A stretch of DNA of 6,633 nt from positions 1 to 6,633 of the forward strand of contig RFIY01000151.1 of assembly GCA_003695505.1 (NCBI GenBank), written 5' to 3'. Of this stretch, positions 1 through 6,420 are shown piece after piece. Source of the DNA: Candidatus Dadabacteria bacterium. Lineage in GTDB: Bacteria > J088. The translations under genes were made by a program, and so were the position numbers. The notes under the pieces were generated by a model, which saw only the letters and a program-made list of their open reading frames with translations, was not told where the DNA came from and made no database searches. Position 1 is the first letter of the stretch. Every line of letters begins with the position of its first letter.

Positions 1-1041
1 ATCGGCTCCGATATCCTTGAGCGTCAGCGGAGCGGCCGCATGCTCACCCTCTTCGAGCAGGGCATGCTGTCGTGCGACGATGGCCTCGGCAACGCGCAGA
101 AGCGTCATGTCGCGTTGCTTCAGGCTTTGCAGGAAGTAGTCGGCGGAGCGGAGTTTCTCGCGAATGAACTGTTGCTCTTCAGGTGAGAAACTGTCCGGGT
201 TTTCCAGGAAGCGTTCCATGACGTCACTGCGGCGGATCCGGCGTGACCAGCTCAAATATGGTTCGACCGACCAGCTTCCGTCGTCATTGCGCCTGATTTC
301 CAGTTCTGGAATGACGGGATCGGCGCGATCGTCCCGGAAGCGGGAACCCGGTGATGGGCTGAGCCGCCGCAACAGGAGCAGCGCGTCCTGAACCTGGTCT
401 GGCGTCAATTCGAGCTTGTCGCAGATCGATACCTGATCGCCCTGTTCCAGCTCCGGACAGCACTGGTCAATGATGCGGGCCGCAATCGAATCGGCCTCCC
501 CCAGCTCCCGTAGCTGCAGCAACAGGCATTCGCGCAGGTCGCGCGCGGCCAGTCCCGTCGGCTCGAGCGTCTGCAGCAGGGCGCGAACGTGCGCGATGCG
601 TTCGGGCGATACGCCGAATTGTTCCGCCAGTTCTGAATCGTGCTCGCGGAGGAATCCCTGTGGCGTGATCAGTGGTTCGAGTTCCAGTGCTAGATCTTTG
701 TCTGCTTCGTCCCACGGCGCGATACCAATCTGCCACTCGACATGCTGATGCAGTCCGGGTTCGTTGAGGATCCTCCGTTCAAACGGATCCCAAGTTTCGG
801 TTTCGGCACGTTCGGAAAAGTCGATGCCTTCACGGTGCCGCTCCCGGTCGCGTAATTTCCGCAATTCGGCGACGGTTGTTTCGTCCCATTCCAGCAGCGG
901 ATTTTGTTCGAGCTCTTCGCGAATGCGCTGTTCGAGTTCGATTTGCGGCAGTTGCAACAGCTCGAGTCCGGTGCGCACCTCGGCCGTCAGCTTGAGCCGT
1001 GTCGTGACCTTCGTTTCCGTTCTTACGCCGACCTGCACCAT
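1..1041 (-). CDS. rpoN: RNA polymerase sigma-54 factor RpoN, N-terminal 347 codons (C-terminus off the left edge)
   Basis: Alternative sigma factor that directs RNA polymerase to -24/-12 promoters, which open only with an AAA+ activator. My translation of the reverse strand is open from the ATG at 1041 to the window edge without a stop. Region I (about residues 14-51) ends in the family motif EQNPLLE at 45-51. An acidic linker follows, then the core-binding domain: LEPTGLAARDLRECLL at about 159-174 and LSPSPGSRF at 227-235 match the family's DPxGVAARDLRECLL and LxPxPG motifs. Residues 297-325 (SADYFLQSLKQR, then TLLRVAEAIV) lead into the DNA-binding part. The remaining roughly 130 residues, with the helix-turn-helix and RpoN box, lie outside. 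The start overlaps the lptB stop by one base (TGATG), and the site after lptB is the usual proteobacterial location. Region I is unusually poor in glutamine. Identification is firm; the exact start is likely but has only a weak ribosome binding site. Confidence 0.95.
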   Translation of the reverse strand, partial: MVQVGVRTETKVTTRLKLTAEVRTGLELLQLPQIELEQRIREELEQNPLLEWDETTVAELRKLRDRERHREGIDFSERAETETWDPFERRILNEPGLHQHVEWQIGIAPWDEADKDLALELEPLITPQGFLREHDSELAEQFGVSPERIAHVRALLQTLEPTGLAARDLRECLLLQLRELGEADSIAARIIDQCCPELEQGDQVSICDKLELTPDQVQDALLLLRRLSPSPGSRFRDDRADPVIPELEIRRNDDGSWSVEPYLSWSRRIRRSDVMERFLENPDSFSPEEQQFIREKLRSADYFLQSLKQRDMTLLRVAEAIVARQHALLEEGEHAAAPLTLKDIGAD

Positions 1042-1763
1042 CAGTTGAGCCTGAACTTCTCGCCGAGGTAGCGCGCGCGGGCCTCGGCATGACTGGTGAT
1101 CTGTTCGGGCGCGCCTTCGACCAGTACCGCGCCGGCATCCATGACGTAGGCGCGGTCGCAAAGGGTCAGCGTTTCGCGAACATTGTGGTCGGAGATCAGC
1201 ACGCCGATGCCTCGCTGACAGATGCCCCGGACCAGCCGCTGGAGGTCTTCCACGGCCAGCGGGTCGATTCCTGCAAACGGTTCGTCGAGCAGAAAAAAGG
1301 CTGGTTCGGTTGCCATGGCCCGGGCGATCTCGAGCCGGCGGCGCTCCCCGCCGCTGAGCATATAGCCGCGCTGGCGCTCCAGATGGGAGAGTCCGAACTC
1401 TTCCAGCCGTTCGCGTGCAATGAGCCGGCGCTGCTCACGGGGGACGCCGGCGATTTCAAGTACAGCAATGATGTTGTCGATGACCGTCATCCGTTGGAAT
1501 ACACTGGGCTCCTGCGGCAGATATCGGATGCCCCGGCGTGCACGTTTATAGAGCGGCTCGTGCGTGACCTCGTGATCGCCAATACGCACTGTACCGGCGT
1601 CCGGGCGTTCGATGCCGACGAGCATATAGAACGTCGTCGTCTTGCCGGCGCCGTTTGGGCCAAGAAGGCCAACGGTTTCTCCGGGGCGTACCTCGATATC
1701 GACGCCCTCGACGACCCAACGTCGACCGAAGCGTTTTCTGAGTCCGGAAGCTGTCAGGTTCAC
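1041..1763 (-). CDS. lptB: LptB, ATPase of the lipopolysaccharide export ABC transporter
   Basis: Cytoplasmic ATPase that, as a dimer bound to LptF and LptG, powers extraction of lipopolysaccharide from the inner membrane and its passage through LptC and LptA. The 240-residue length is normal for the family. All ABC motifs are intact: Walker A GPNGAGKT at 35-42, Q-loop glutamine 84 in YLPQEPSVF, signature LSGGE at 136-140 followed by the LptB-like RRRLEIARA, Walker B aspartate 160 with catalytic glutamate 161 in FFLLDEPFAGIDP, and switch histidine 193 in SDHNV. YLPQEPSVFQRMTV and the FAGIDP D-loop distinguish LptB from most other ABC ATPases. The start codon is GTG, supported by a GGAG box seven bases upstream; it overlaps the lptA stop as GTGA. 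The membrane partners LptF/LptG are not in the window, as expected because they usually sit elsewhere. Confidence 0.97.
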   Translation of the reverse strand: MNLTASGLRKRFGRRWVVEGVDIEVRPGETVGLLGPNGAGKTTTFYMLVGIERPDAGTVRIGDHEVTHEPLYKRARRGIRYLPQEPSVFQRMTVIDNIIAVLEIAGVPREQRRLIARERLEEFGLSHLERQRGYMLSGGERRRLEIARAMATEPAFFLLDEPFAGIDPLAVEDLQRLVRGICQRGIGVLISDHNVRETLTLCDRAYVMDAGAVLVEGAPEQITSHAEARARYLGEKFRLN

Positions 1764-2263
1764 TTCGTATCTCCAGGCGTCGACAGGACTTCCGGCAACT
1801 GGTCCGGATGCAGGCGCGCCCGCGCCTGTTCGACTTCGACGCGGCCATCGTCGCGCCAGATGGTCATGCGCTCGCCGGTCAGTTCATTTTCACCGTCTCT
1901 GAGGACGGGGCGCCCGGTCAGAATGATCCTGTTTTGTGGCACATCGAAGACCCCCTGCGCCGCGGTCGCGCGACGCCCCGGTTCGGACACGACGACGTTG
2001 CCGATCGCGCGGATCTGCTGTACGGTGCGGCTGTCCTGTGCGTAGACGATCTCCATGCGGTCTGCTTCAAGCACCGTTTGCTCCTGCCAGACGCGCACAT
2101 GCTGTTCGAGCTCGACCGTGCCGTCCTGTCGCGCAATCATGCGATCCGCACGGAACTGGATCGGCGTGCTGCCAGACACGGCAGGCGCGAACGCACCTTC
2201 GGCGACGGCTGTCAGGGCGGACGTCGGCAAGGCCAGCAGGGGAATCGCAAGTAGCCACTTCAT
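1760..2263 (-). CDS. lptA: LptA, periplasmic lipopolysaccharide bridge protein
   Basis: Periplasmic beta-jellyroll protein whose subunits stack head to tail into the bridge carrying lipopolysaccharide from LptC to LptD in the outer membrane. The protein has 167 residues, close to the roughly 185 of E. coli. Residues 1-21 look like a Sec signal peptide: K2, hydrophobic 3-13, and an AVA signal peptidase I site ending at 21. The mature part shows the OstA/LptA pattern: IQFRADRM (about 35-42), LEADRMEIVY (65-74), AIGNVVV (85-91), ATAAQGVFDV (99-108) and LTGRPVLRDGENELTGERMTI (115-135), the last being the most diagnostic. The ATG overlaps the lptC stop as ATGA, and a GAGGGG stretch lies about ten bases upstream. 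Its place between an LptC-like gene and lptB confirms the call. No cysteine is present in the protein. Confidence 0.93.
   Translation of the reverse strand: MKWLLAIPLLALPTSALTAVAEGAFAPAVSGSTPIQFRADRMIARQDGTVELEQHVRVWQEQTVLEADRMEIVYAQDSRTVQQIRAIGNVVVSEPGRRATAAQGVFDVPQNRIILTGRPVLRDGENELTGERMTIWRDDGRVEVEQARARLHPDQLPEVLSTPGDTK
1771..1774 (-). promoter_or_regulatory. Ribosome binding site of lptB
   Basis: GGAG on the minus strand, seven bases before the GTG at 1763. It lies inside the end of lptA and supports the GTG as the lptB start, giving the 4-base GTGA overlap. Confidence 0.7.
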
Positions 2264-2742
2264 CGTTGCAGTGCCCCTCGAACGCGCCCTTCCAGCACAA
2301 TTTGTTCCTCGCGAAGGTTTCCGTGCACCTCTGCCGCATTGATCCGTATTCGTGGCGAATCGACCGTCGCTGGCTGTCCGAAAAATACGCCGGTAGCCGT
2401 ATCGATGGTGCCAGCGCCGGCGTCGACAAACCCGCCCTGGCGTGACAGGCGCAGAGCGTCAAAGCGCCACGCGTCATTTGTGAGCCGGCCACGCAAGCTG
2501 GCAACCGTGCCGTGTACCGTTTTGCCGGCGCGCTTCAATGTGAAGGTTCCGTCGGTGGCTGCAAGGGCGCCGTCCGGCGTGAGGCGGAAGGATGCGAACG
2601 TTGCATGCAGGTCCGGTCGGTCGATTCGTGCGCCGGTCCCTTCGATCGTCAGCGTCGGCGCGGCGTTGACCATGGCAGGTGCCAGCACCAGCGTGGCGCC
2701 GACGACAAGATATGGCATCAATCTTGCAAGCATCACGCTCAT
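2260..2742 (-). CDS. lptC: LptC-like lipopolysaccharide export protein
   Basis: Probably LptC, which receives lipopolysaccharide from LptBFG and hands it to LptA at the periplasmic face of the inner membrane. Seen: 161 residues from the ATG at 2742; a hydrophobic N-terminus (about 8-25) followed by VNA at 25-27, which resembles a signal peptidase I site; then a beta-rich domain. The C-terminal stretch EVHGNLREEQIVLEGRVRG resembles the LptC ending, where E. coli has MRGNLRSKNAELIEKVR, and a shared LTND occurs mid-domain. The stop overlaps the lptA start as ATGA. The frame stays open upstream to an ATG at 2871, but that would enter the divergent exporter gene and adds residues with no recognisable homology. 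ATGs at 2742 and 2733 are both possible, and neither has a strong ribosome binding site. Sequence similarity is weak, so the call rests partly on position. Confidence 0.78.
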   Translation of the reverse strand: MSVMLARLMPYLVVGATLVLAPAMVNAAPTLTIEGTGARIDRPDLHATFASFRLTPDGALAATDGTFTLKRAGKTVHGTVASLRGRLTNDAWRFDALRLSRQGGFVDAGAGTIDTATGVFFGQPATVDSPRIRINAAEVHGNLREEQIVLEGRVRGALQR

Positions 2743-2854
2743 GATACATGAGGCGCCAAGGTCGAGTTCGGGGTCACGTGGGTTACAGTAATAGAGAGTA
2801 CGAACACCGCGATACCGCCCCTCCGTTCGTGTCCAGACACGGGAAAGCCTCTGC
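2743..2854. promoter_or_regulatory. Divergent intergenic region between the lpt-rpoN operon and the ABC exporter operon
   Basis: These 112 bases separate two operons transcribed away from each other, so both promoters are expected here or just inside the flanking genes. The centre (about 2781-2803) is the most AT-rich part and is the likeliest place for -10 elements, for example TATTAC on the minus strand near 2791-2796. No -35 partner at standard spacing is convincing on either strand. A CACGTG palindrome lies at 2775-2780. The region call is inferred from gene layout; individual promoter boxes are not assigned. Confidence 0.6.
2828..2841. promoter_or_regulatory. 14-base palindrome next to the exporter ribosome binding site
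   Basis: CGTGTC-CA-GACACG is a perfect inverted repeat with 6-base arms and a 2-base centre. Its last base begins the GGGAAAG stretch (2841-2847) that serves as ribosome binding site for the ATG at 2855. In RNA two G-U pairs would extend the stem over GGG of that site. It could be an operator for a dimeric repressor or a small hairpin that tempers translation, or chance; nothing here decides between them. Confidence 0.3.
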
Positions 2855-4633
2855 ATGACGGATTCGTCCAACCGCTTCGAAACTGCTCGCCGACTCGCGT
2901 GGCCCTATTTCAGGCGCTATCGCGGCGCCTACGCGCTGGGCCTGCTGTTTCTGATCGGCACGAATGCAGCGCAGGTCGCGGTGCCCTGGCTCCTTAAGCA
3001 GGGTGTCGATCTGATTTCGGCACTCGATCAGGATCCCGATGTTGTCGCTCGCCTGGGGTATGTCGCGCTGTGGATCGCTCTCGCGGCCGTGGCGCAGGCG
3101 ATTACGCGTGTCGCGAGCCGCTGGCACATTTTCCGAACCGGTCGTGATGTCGAATACGAAGTGCGCCAGCGGGCGTACGATCATGTGCTGGCGCTGGATC
3201 CGGCCTGGTACGCCCGGCATAGTCGGGGAGATGTCATCAGCCGTGTGACCAATGACATCGGCAACATCCGTCTGCTGTTCGGGTTCGGGGTCTTGCAGCT
3301 TGCCAATACGATCGCCGCCTACGCAGCGGCGCTGACGATGATGTTGTCGATGAGCTGGAAATTGACGGCGCTGGCGCTGGCGCCGTTTCCGCTGCTGTTC
3401 TGGGTGCTGCGCAATTTCGGTGGACGGCTGCACGCGAGGTTCATGGGGGCGCAGCAATCGCTCGGGGAGCTGAGCGGCTTTCTGCAGCAGGCGCTGCAGG
3501 GGATGGACGTCGTTCGGGGATTTGGTCAGCAGCAGGGTTTTCTTGAACGGTTCGAGCGCGTCAATGAACACAACTATCAGGCCAATATGCGCCTGGCCTG
3601 GACGCGCAGCCTGATGGCGCCGTTGATGATCTTTGTCAGTGGATTTGGCATCTTTGTGGTGTTGGCGGCCGGCGGCTGGTTCGTCATTCACAAGGAAATT
3701 ACGATTGGTGAATTCGTGGCATTCCAGGGCTATCTGGGCATGCTCGTCTGGCCGACGCTGGCGCTGGGCTGGCTGTTCAATGTGCTGGAGCGTGGCCTTG
3801 CCAGCCTGGGGCGTGTCGATGAATTGCTGTCGGCCGAGCCCGTGATTCGCGATCGGGCGACCGCACGAGAGATTGACCTGAAGGGTCGGCTGCGTGTCCA
3901 GATCGACGGGTTGACGCTCCAGGCAGAGGATGGTGGTACCTTCGAATTGTCGCACGTGGCGTTTGAGGCGGCACCCGGAGAGCGTGTCGCCGTCGTCGGG
4001 CGCACGGGCAGTGGCAAGACCGTGCTGTTGCAGACGCTGCTGCGCCTGTTCGATACGCCGCCCGGAGCTGTCTTTCTGGATGATGTCGATATTTGCGACC
4101 TGAAGCTGGAGACGCTGCGCACCCGCATCGGTTACTTGCCGCAGGAGCCGTTCCTGTTTGGGCGAACCATTCGTGACGCCGTGACGATCGGTACGAATGC
4201 ATACGATGACGCCCAAATCGAAGATGCGCTGCGTCGCGCGGACATCATTGATGATGTCCGCGCGTTGCCCGAGGGACTCGATACGCGGCTTGGGGAACGC
4301 GGCGTGACACTGAGTGGCGGCCAGCGCCAGCGGTTGATGATCGCGCGGCTATTGATGACCTCGCCGGCCGTCGCGCTGCTCGATTCTCCCCTCGCATCGA
4401 TGGATTTTGCGACGGCCGATCGCGTGCGCGGCGAATTGCAGGCGTTCGCATGTGATCGCACGGTGCTCTGGGCGACGCACCGGCTCGAGACGATGGAGTG
4501 GTTCGATCGGATTCTGCTGCTTGAGGAGGGCCGGCTCATTGCCATGGGGCCGCACGAGGCGCTGATGGATCAGCCGTTATACCGTTCGCTCTACGAGCGC
4601 CAGCAGTTGATGCGCGCCCTGGAGCAGACATGA
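2855..4633 (+). CDS. Half-size ABC exporter, MdlA-like, with a degenerate ATP site
   Basis: Inner-membrane ABC exporter subunit with a fused membrane domain (about 1-325) and ATPase domain (about 340-592). Length matches E. coli MdlA (about 590), as does the N-terminal pattern of a basic segment followed by a helix ending in VPWLLKQGVD. Six hydrophobic segments are visible near 24-46, 63-85, 142-163, 166-187, 252-278 and 285-310. ATPase motifs are Walker A GRTGSGKT at 382-389, Q430, a perfect LSGGQ at 486-490, Walker B aspartate 510 and switch H542. Serine 511 replaces the catalytic glutamate, and no tyrosine occupies the A-loop region (350-380). It can therefore bind nucleotide but should need a partner with an intact Walker B; the next gene supplies one and starts inside this stop (ATGA). 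Substrate unknown: MdlAB-like pairs are usually called multidrug exporters, but lipids or peptides are possible. Confidence 0.9.
   Translation: MTDSSNRFETARRLAWPYFRRYRGAYALGLLFLIGTNAAQVAVPWLLKQGVDLISALDQDPDVVARLGYVALWIALAAVAQAITRVASRWHIFRTGRDVEYEVRQRAYDHVLALDPAWYARHSRGDVISRVTNDIGNIRLLFGFGVLQLANTIAAYAAALTMMLSMSWKLTALALAPFPLLFWVLRNFGGRLHARFMGAQQSLGELSGFLQQALQGMDVVRGFGQQQGFLERFERVNEHNYQANMRLAWTRSLMAPLMIFVSGFGIFVVLAAGGWFVIHKEITIGEFVAFQGYLGMLVWPTLALGWLFNVLERGLASLGRVDELLSAEPVIRDRATAREIDLKGRLRVQIDGLTLQAEDGGTFELSHVAFEAAPGERVAVVGRTGSGKTVLLQTLLRLFDTPPGAVFLDDVDICDLKLETLRTRIGYLPQEPFLFGRTIRDAVTIGTNAYDDAQIEDALRRADIIDDVRALPEGLDTRLGERGVTLSGGQRQRLMIARLLMTSPAVALLDSPLASMDFATADRVRGELQAFACDRTVLWATHRLETMEWFDRILLLEEGRLIAMGPHEALMDQPLYRSLYERQQLMRALEQT
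4235..4264. repeat. Perfect 30-base inverted repeat (14-base arms, 2-base centre) inside the first exporter gene
   Basis: Left arm 4235-4248 (CGCGCGGACATCAT) is the exact reverse complement of right arm 4251-4264, with TG between. It lies in frame within the ATPase domain and encodes RADIIDDVRA between the Q-loop and the signature motif. In RNA it would give a stem of about 13 pairs with a UUGA loop. No T-tract follows, so it is not a standard intrinsic terminator. The peptide is itself partly symmetrical and fits the ABC family, which explains some but not all of the pairing. Confidence 0.85.
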
Positions 4634-6420
4634 CACGGTACGGCACATTCTGGGTCGATACGGCGAGCGAAGACCAGAAACTGTTCGATCTGGAACTCGC
4701 AAAACGTATCTTTGGCTACACCACAGGTCTGCGGCACTGGTTGCTCGTTGCCGCGATTTCGGCGCCGCTCGTCGGCGGCATTCAGCTCGCCCGTCCGTGG
4801 TTGCTCAAGCAGGCGGTCGACAACGCAATCCTGCCTGGCAATGTCGAGCAATTGATTCTGTATGCCGGGCTGTTTCTGGCCGTACTCGCGGCCGAGCTTG
4901 GCGGAATGTTCGGGCAACTGATGCTGTTGCAGTGGATCGGGCAGCGGGTGTTGCTGCGTCTACGCACGGCATTGTTCCGCAAGGTATTGTCACTCGACCA
5001 ACGTTATTTTTCGCGGGTGCCGTCCGGCGTGACGTTGACGCGGCTGACCAACGATCTTGAGGCGATCCAGGAGCTGTTCGCCGCGGGCATCGTGACGCTG
5101 GTCACCGATGTGGTCAAGCTGGTCGGGATCATGGGCGTGATGCTCTGGCTCAATGCGCGGCTGGCGTTGATTACGTTTTGCGTGCTGCCATTGCTGTACG
5201 TCGTCAGCGAATTCTTTCGCCGCAAGTTGCGCCGGGCGTACCGGAACGTGCGCCAGGCCGTGGCCGGTCTCAATGCCCAGTTGTCGACCACGGTCGAAGA
5301 CATCGAAGACGTTCAGGGACAGCACCTCGAACCCGACCTGGCACGCCGCTTTGCCGATGTCAATGACCGCCATCGTCGCGCCAATCTGGACAGCATTCTC
5401 AATGACGCGGTACTGTACGCGTCCGTGGAAATGCTGTCGTCGATCGTCATCGGCGCCCTGATCTGGTTCGGCGGTCGAGAGTATCTCGAAGGCCGGGTCA
5501 CGCTCGGTGTACTGGTTGCGTTTGTCGAATATGTTCAGATGTTTTTCGTTCCGATCAGAGATCTCAGTGCGAAATATGCGGTCTTGCAGTCGGCGTTTGC
5601 CAGTGCGGAAAAGGTTTTTGGACTGATCGATACGCAGCCGGCGGTGACCGATCCGGAAAACCCGAAGTCTCCGCGTCCAGAAGGACGCGCCGCTATGGCG
5701 GATGTGCATTTTGGATACAAGCCAGATGTCCCGGTGCTGCGAGGCATCGATTTTGAGGCGCCGCCTCGTGGATTCATCGCGATCGTTGGCCCGACCGGCC
5801 ACGGAAAGAGTACGATCGTACGCCTGCTGCGGCGCGAGTACGACGTAGACTCGGGCGCGGTCCTGCTGGATGGCGTCGATATCAGGCAACTGGAGCTCGA
5901 TGATGTGCGACGCCGCACATTGGCTGTATCGCAGCGCACCTTTCTGTTTGGAGGGAATGTGCGCGACAATCTGGCGCTGGCGGATGACTTCGACGATGAT
6001 GCGATGTGTGAAGTTCTCGATACGGTCGGCTTCCGTCCGCGTACGCCACGACCGGCCGTCCTTGACGCAGTGGTCAGCGAAGGCGGGCGCAATCTCAGCA
6101 TGGGCGAGCGTCAGTTGCTTGCGCTGGCGCGGGTGCTGCTGCGGGATCCCGAGATCATGATTCTCGACGAGGCGACCGCCCATATCGATTCGGAAACGGA
6201 AGGCAGCCTGTACCGCGTCCTGCGTCAGCAACATGGTGCCCGCACGATGATTGCGATTGCGCATCGCCTCAGTACGATTCGCGAAGCCGATGAGATTCTC
6301 CTCGTCCGGCACGGTCGCATCGAGGAGCGCGGTACGCACGAACAACTGATCGCGCAGAGTGGCGTGTATGCGAATCTGATTCGGCTGCACGATCTCGAAG
6401 CCGCCGGAGAGGGTGAGTGA
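4630..6420 (+). CDS. Half-size ABC exporter, MdlB-like, with an intact catalytic glutamate
   Basis: Partner subunit of an inner-membrane heterodimeric ABC exporter: membrane domain about 1-325, ATPase domain about 350-596. Length matches E. coli MdlB (about 593). Hydrophobic segments lie near 36-56, 76-102, 152-174, 177-194, 260-281 and 291-309; RPWLLKQAVDNAI at 55-67 is typical of the family. ATPase motifs are A-loop Y363 in HFGYK, Walker A GPTGHGKS at 387-394, Q435, Walker B D513 with catalytic E514 in IMILDEAT, and switch H545 in AHRLSTI. The signature is degenerate, LSMGE at 489-493 instead of LSGGQ, followed by RQLLALARVLL as in MdlB-type proteins. This complements the first subunit, whose signature is intact and whose Walker B is not. 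The ATG overlaps the upstream stop by 4 bases, with GGAG at 4621-4624 as ribosome binding site. Substrate is unknown. Confidence 0.92.
   Translation: MTRYGTFWVDTASEDQKLFDLELAKRIFGYTTGLRHWLLVAAISAPLVGGIQLARPWLLKQAVDNAILPGNVEQLILYAGLFLAVLAAELGGMFGQLMLLQWIGQRVLLRLRTALFRKVLSLDQRYFSRVPSGVTLTRLTNDLEAIQELFAAGIVTLVTDVVKLVGIMGVMLWLNARLALITFCVLPLLYVVSEFFRRKLRRAYRNVRQAVAGLNAQLSTTVEDIEDVQGQHLEPDLARRFADVNDRHRRANLDSILNDAVLYASVEMLSSIVIGALIWFGGREYLEGRVTLGVLVAFVEYVQMFFVPIRDLSAKYAVLQSAFASAEKVFGLIDTQPAVTDPENPKSPRPEGRAAMADVHFGYKPDVPVLRGIDFEAPPRGFIAIVGPTGHGKSTIVRLLRREYDVDSGAVLLDGVDIRQLELDDVRRRTLAVSQRTFLFGGNVRDNLALADDFDDDAMCEVLDTVGFRPRTPRPAVLDAVVSEGGRNLSMGERQLLALARVLLRDPEIMILDEATAHIDSETEGSLYRVLRQQHGARTMIAIAHRLSTIREADEILLVRHGRIEERGTHEQLIAQSGVYANLIRLHDLEAAGEGE
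6406..6413 (+). promoter_or_regulatory. Ribosome binding site of the downstream membrane protein gene
   Basis: GGAGAGGG ends six bases before the ATG at 6420. It favours that ATG over the out-of-frame GTG at 6413, whose product lacks any recognisable feature. Confidence 0.65.

Noticed and set aside
773-786. Palindrome TCCGTT-CA-AACGGA within rpoN, flanked by two GGATCC sites
   Set aside because: Short arms within a conserved coding frame; the repeated restriction-type hexamer is not meaningful on its own.
1089-2045. Open frame of 318 codons on the plus strand opposite lptB and lptA
   Set aside because: It is a shadow of two confidently identified genes and has no recognisable protein features.
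2775-2780. CACGTG in the divergent region as an operator
   Set aside because: A six-base palindrome alone is too short, and the flanking bases do not extend the symmetry.
2743-2871. Longer lptC reading frame beginning at the ATG at 2871
   Set aside because: It would overlap the divergent exporter gene and fill the only intergenic promoter region, and the extra 43 residues would place the signal sequence in the middle of the protein.
2783-4216. Open frame of 477 codons on the minus strand, antisense to the first exporter gene
   Set aside because: It lies wholly opposite a gene with all ABC motifs, its product is glutamine/arginine/histidine-rich low-complexity sequence without a recognisable domain, and long antisense frames are common in GC-rich genes.
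5903-5920. Inverted repeat with 7-base arms and 4-base loop inside the second exporter gene
   Set aside because: Repeats of this size are expected by chance several times in a sequence of this length.
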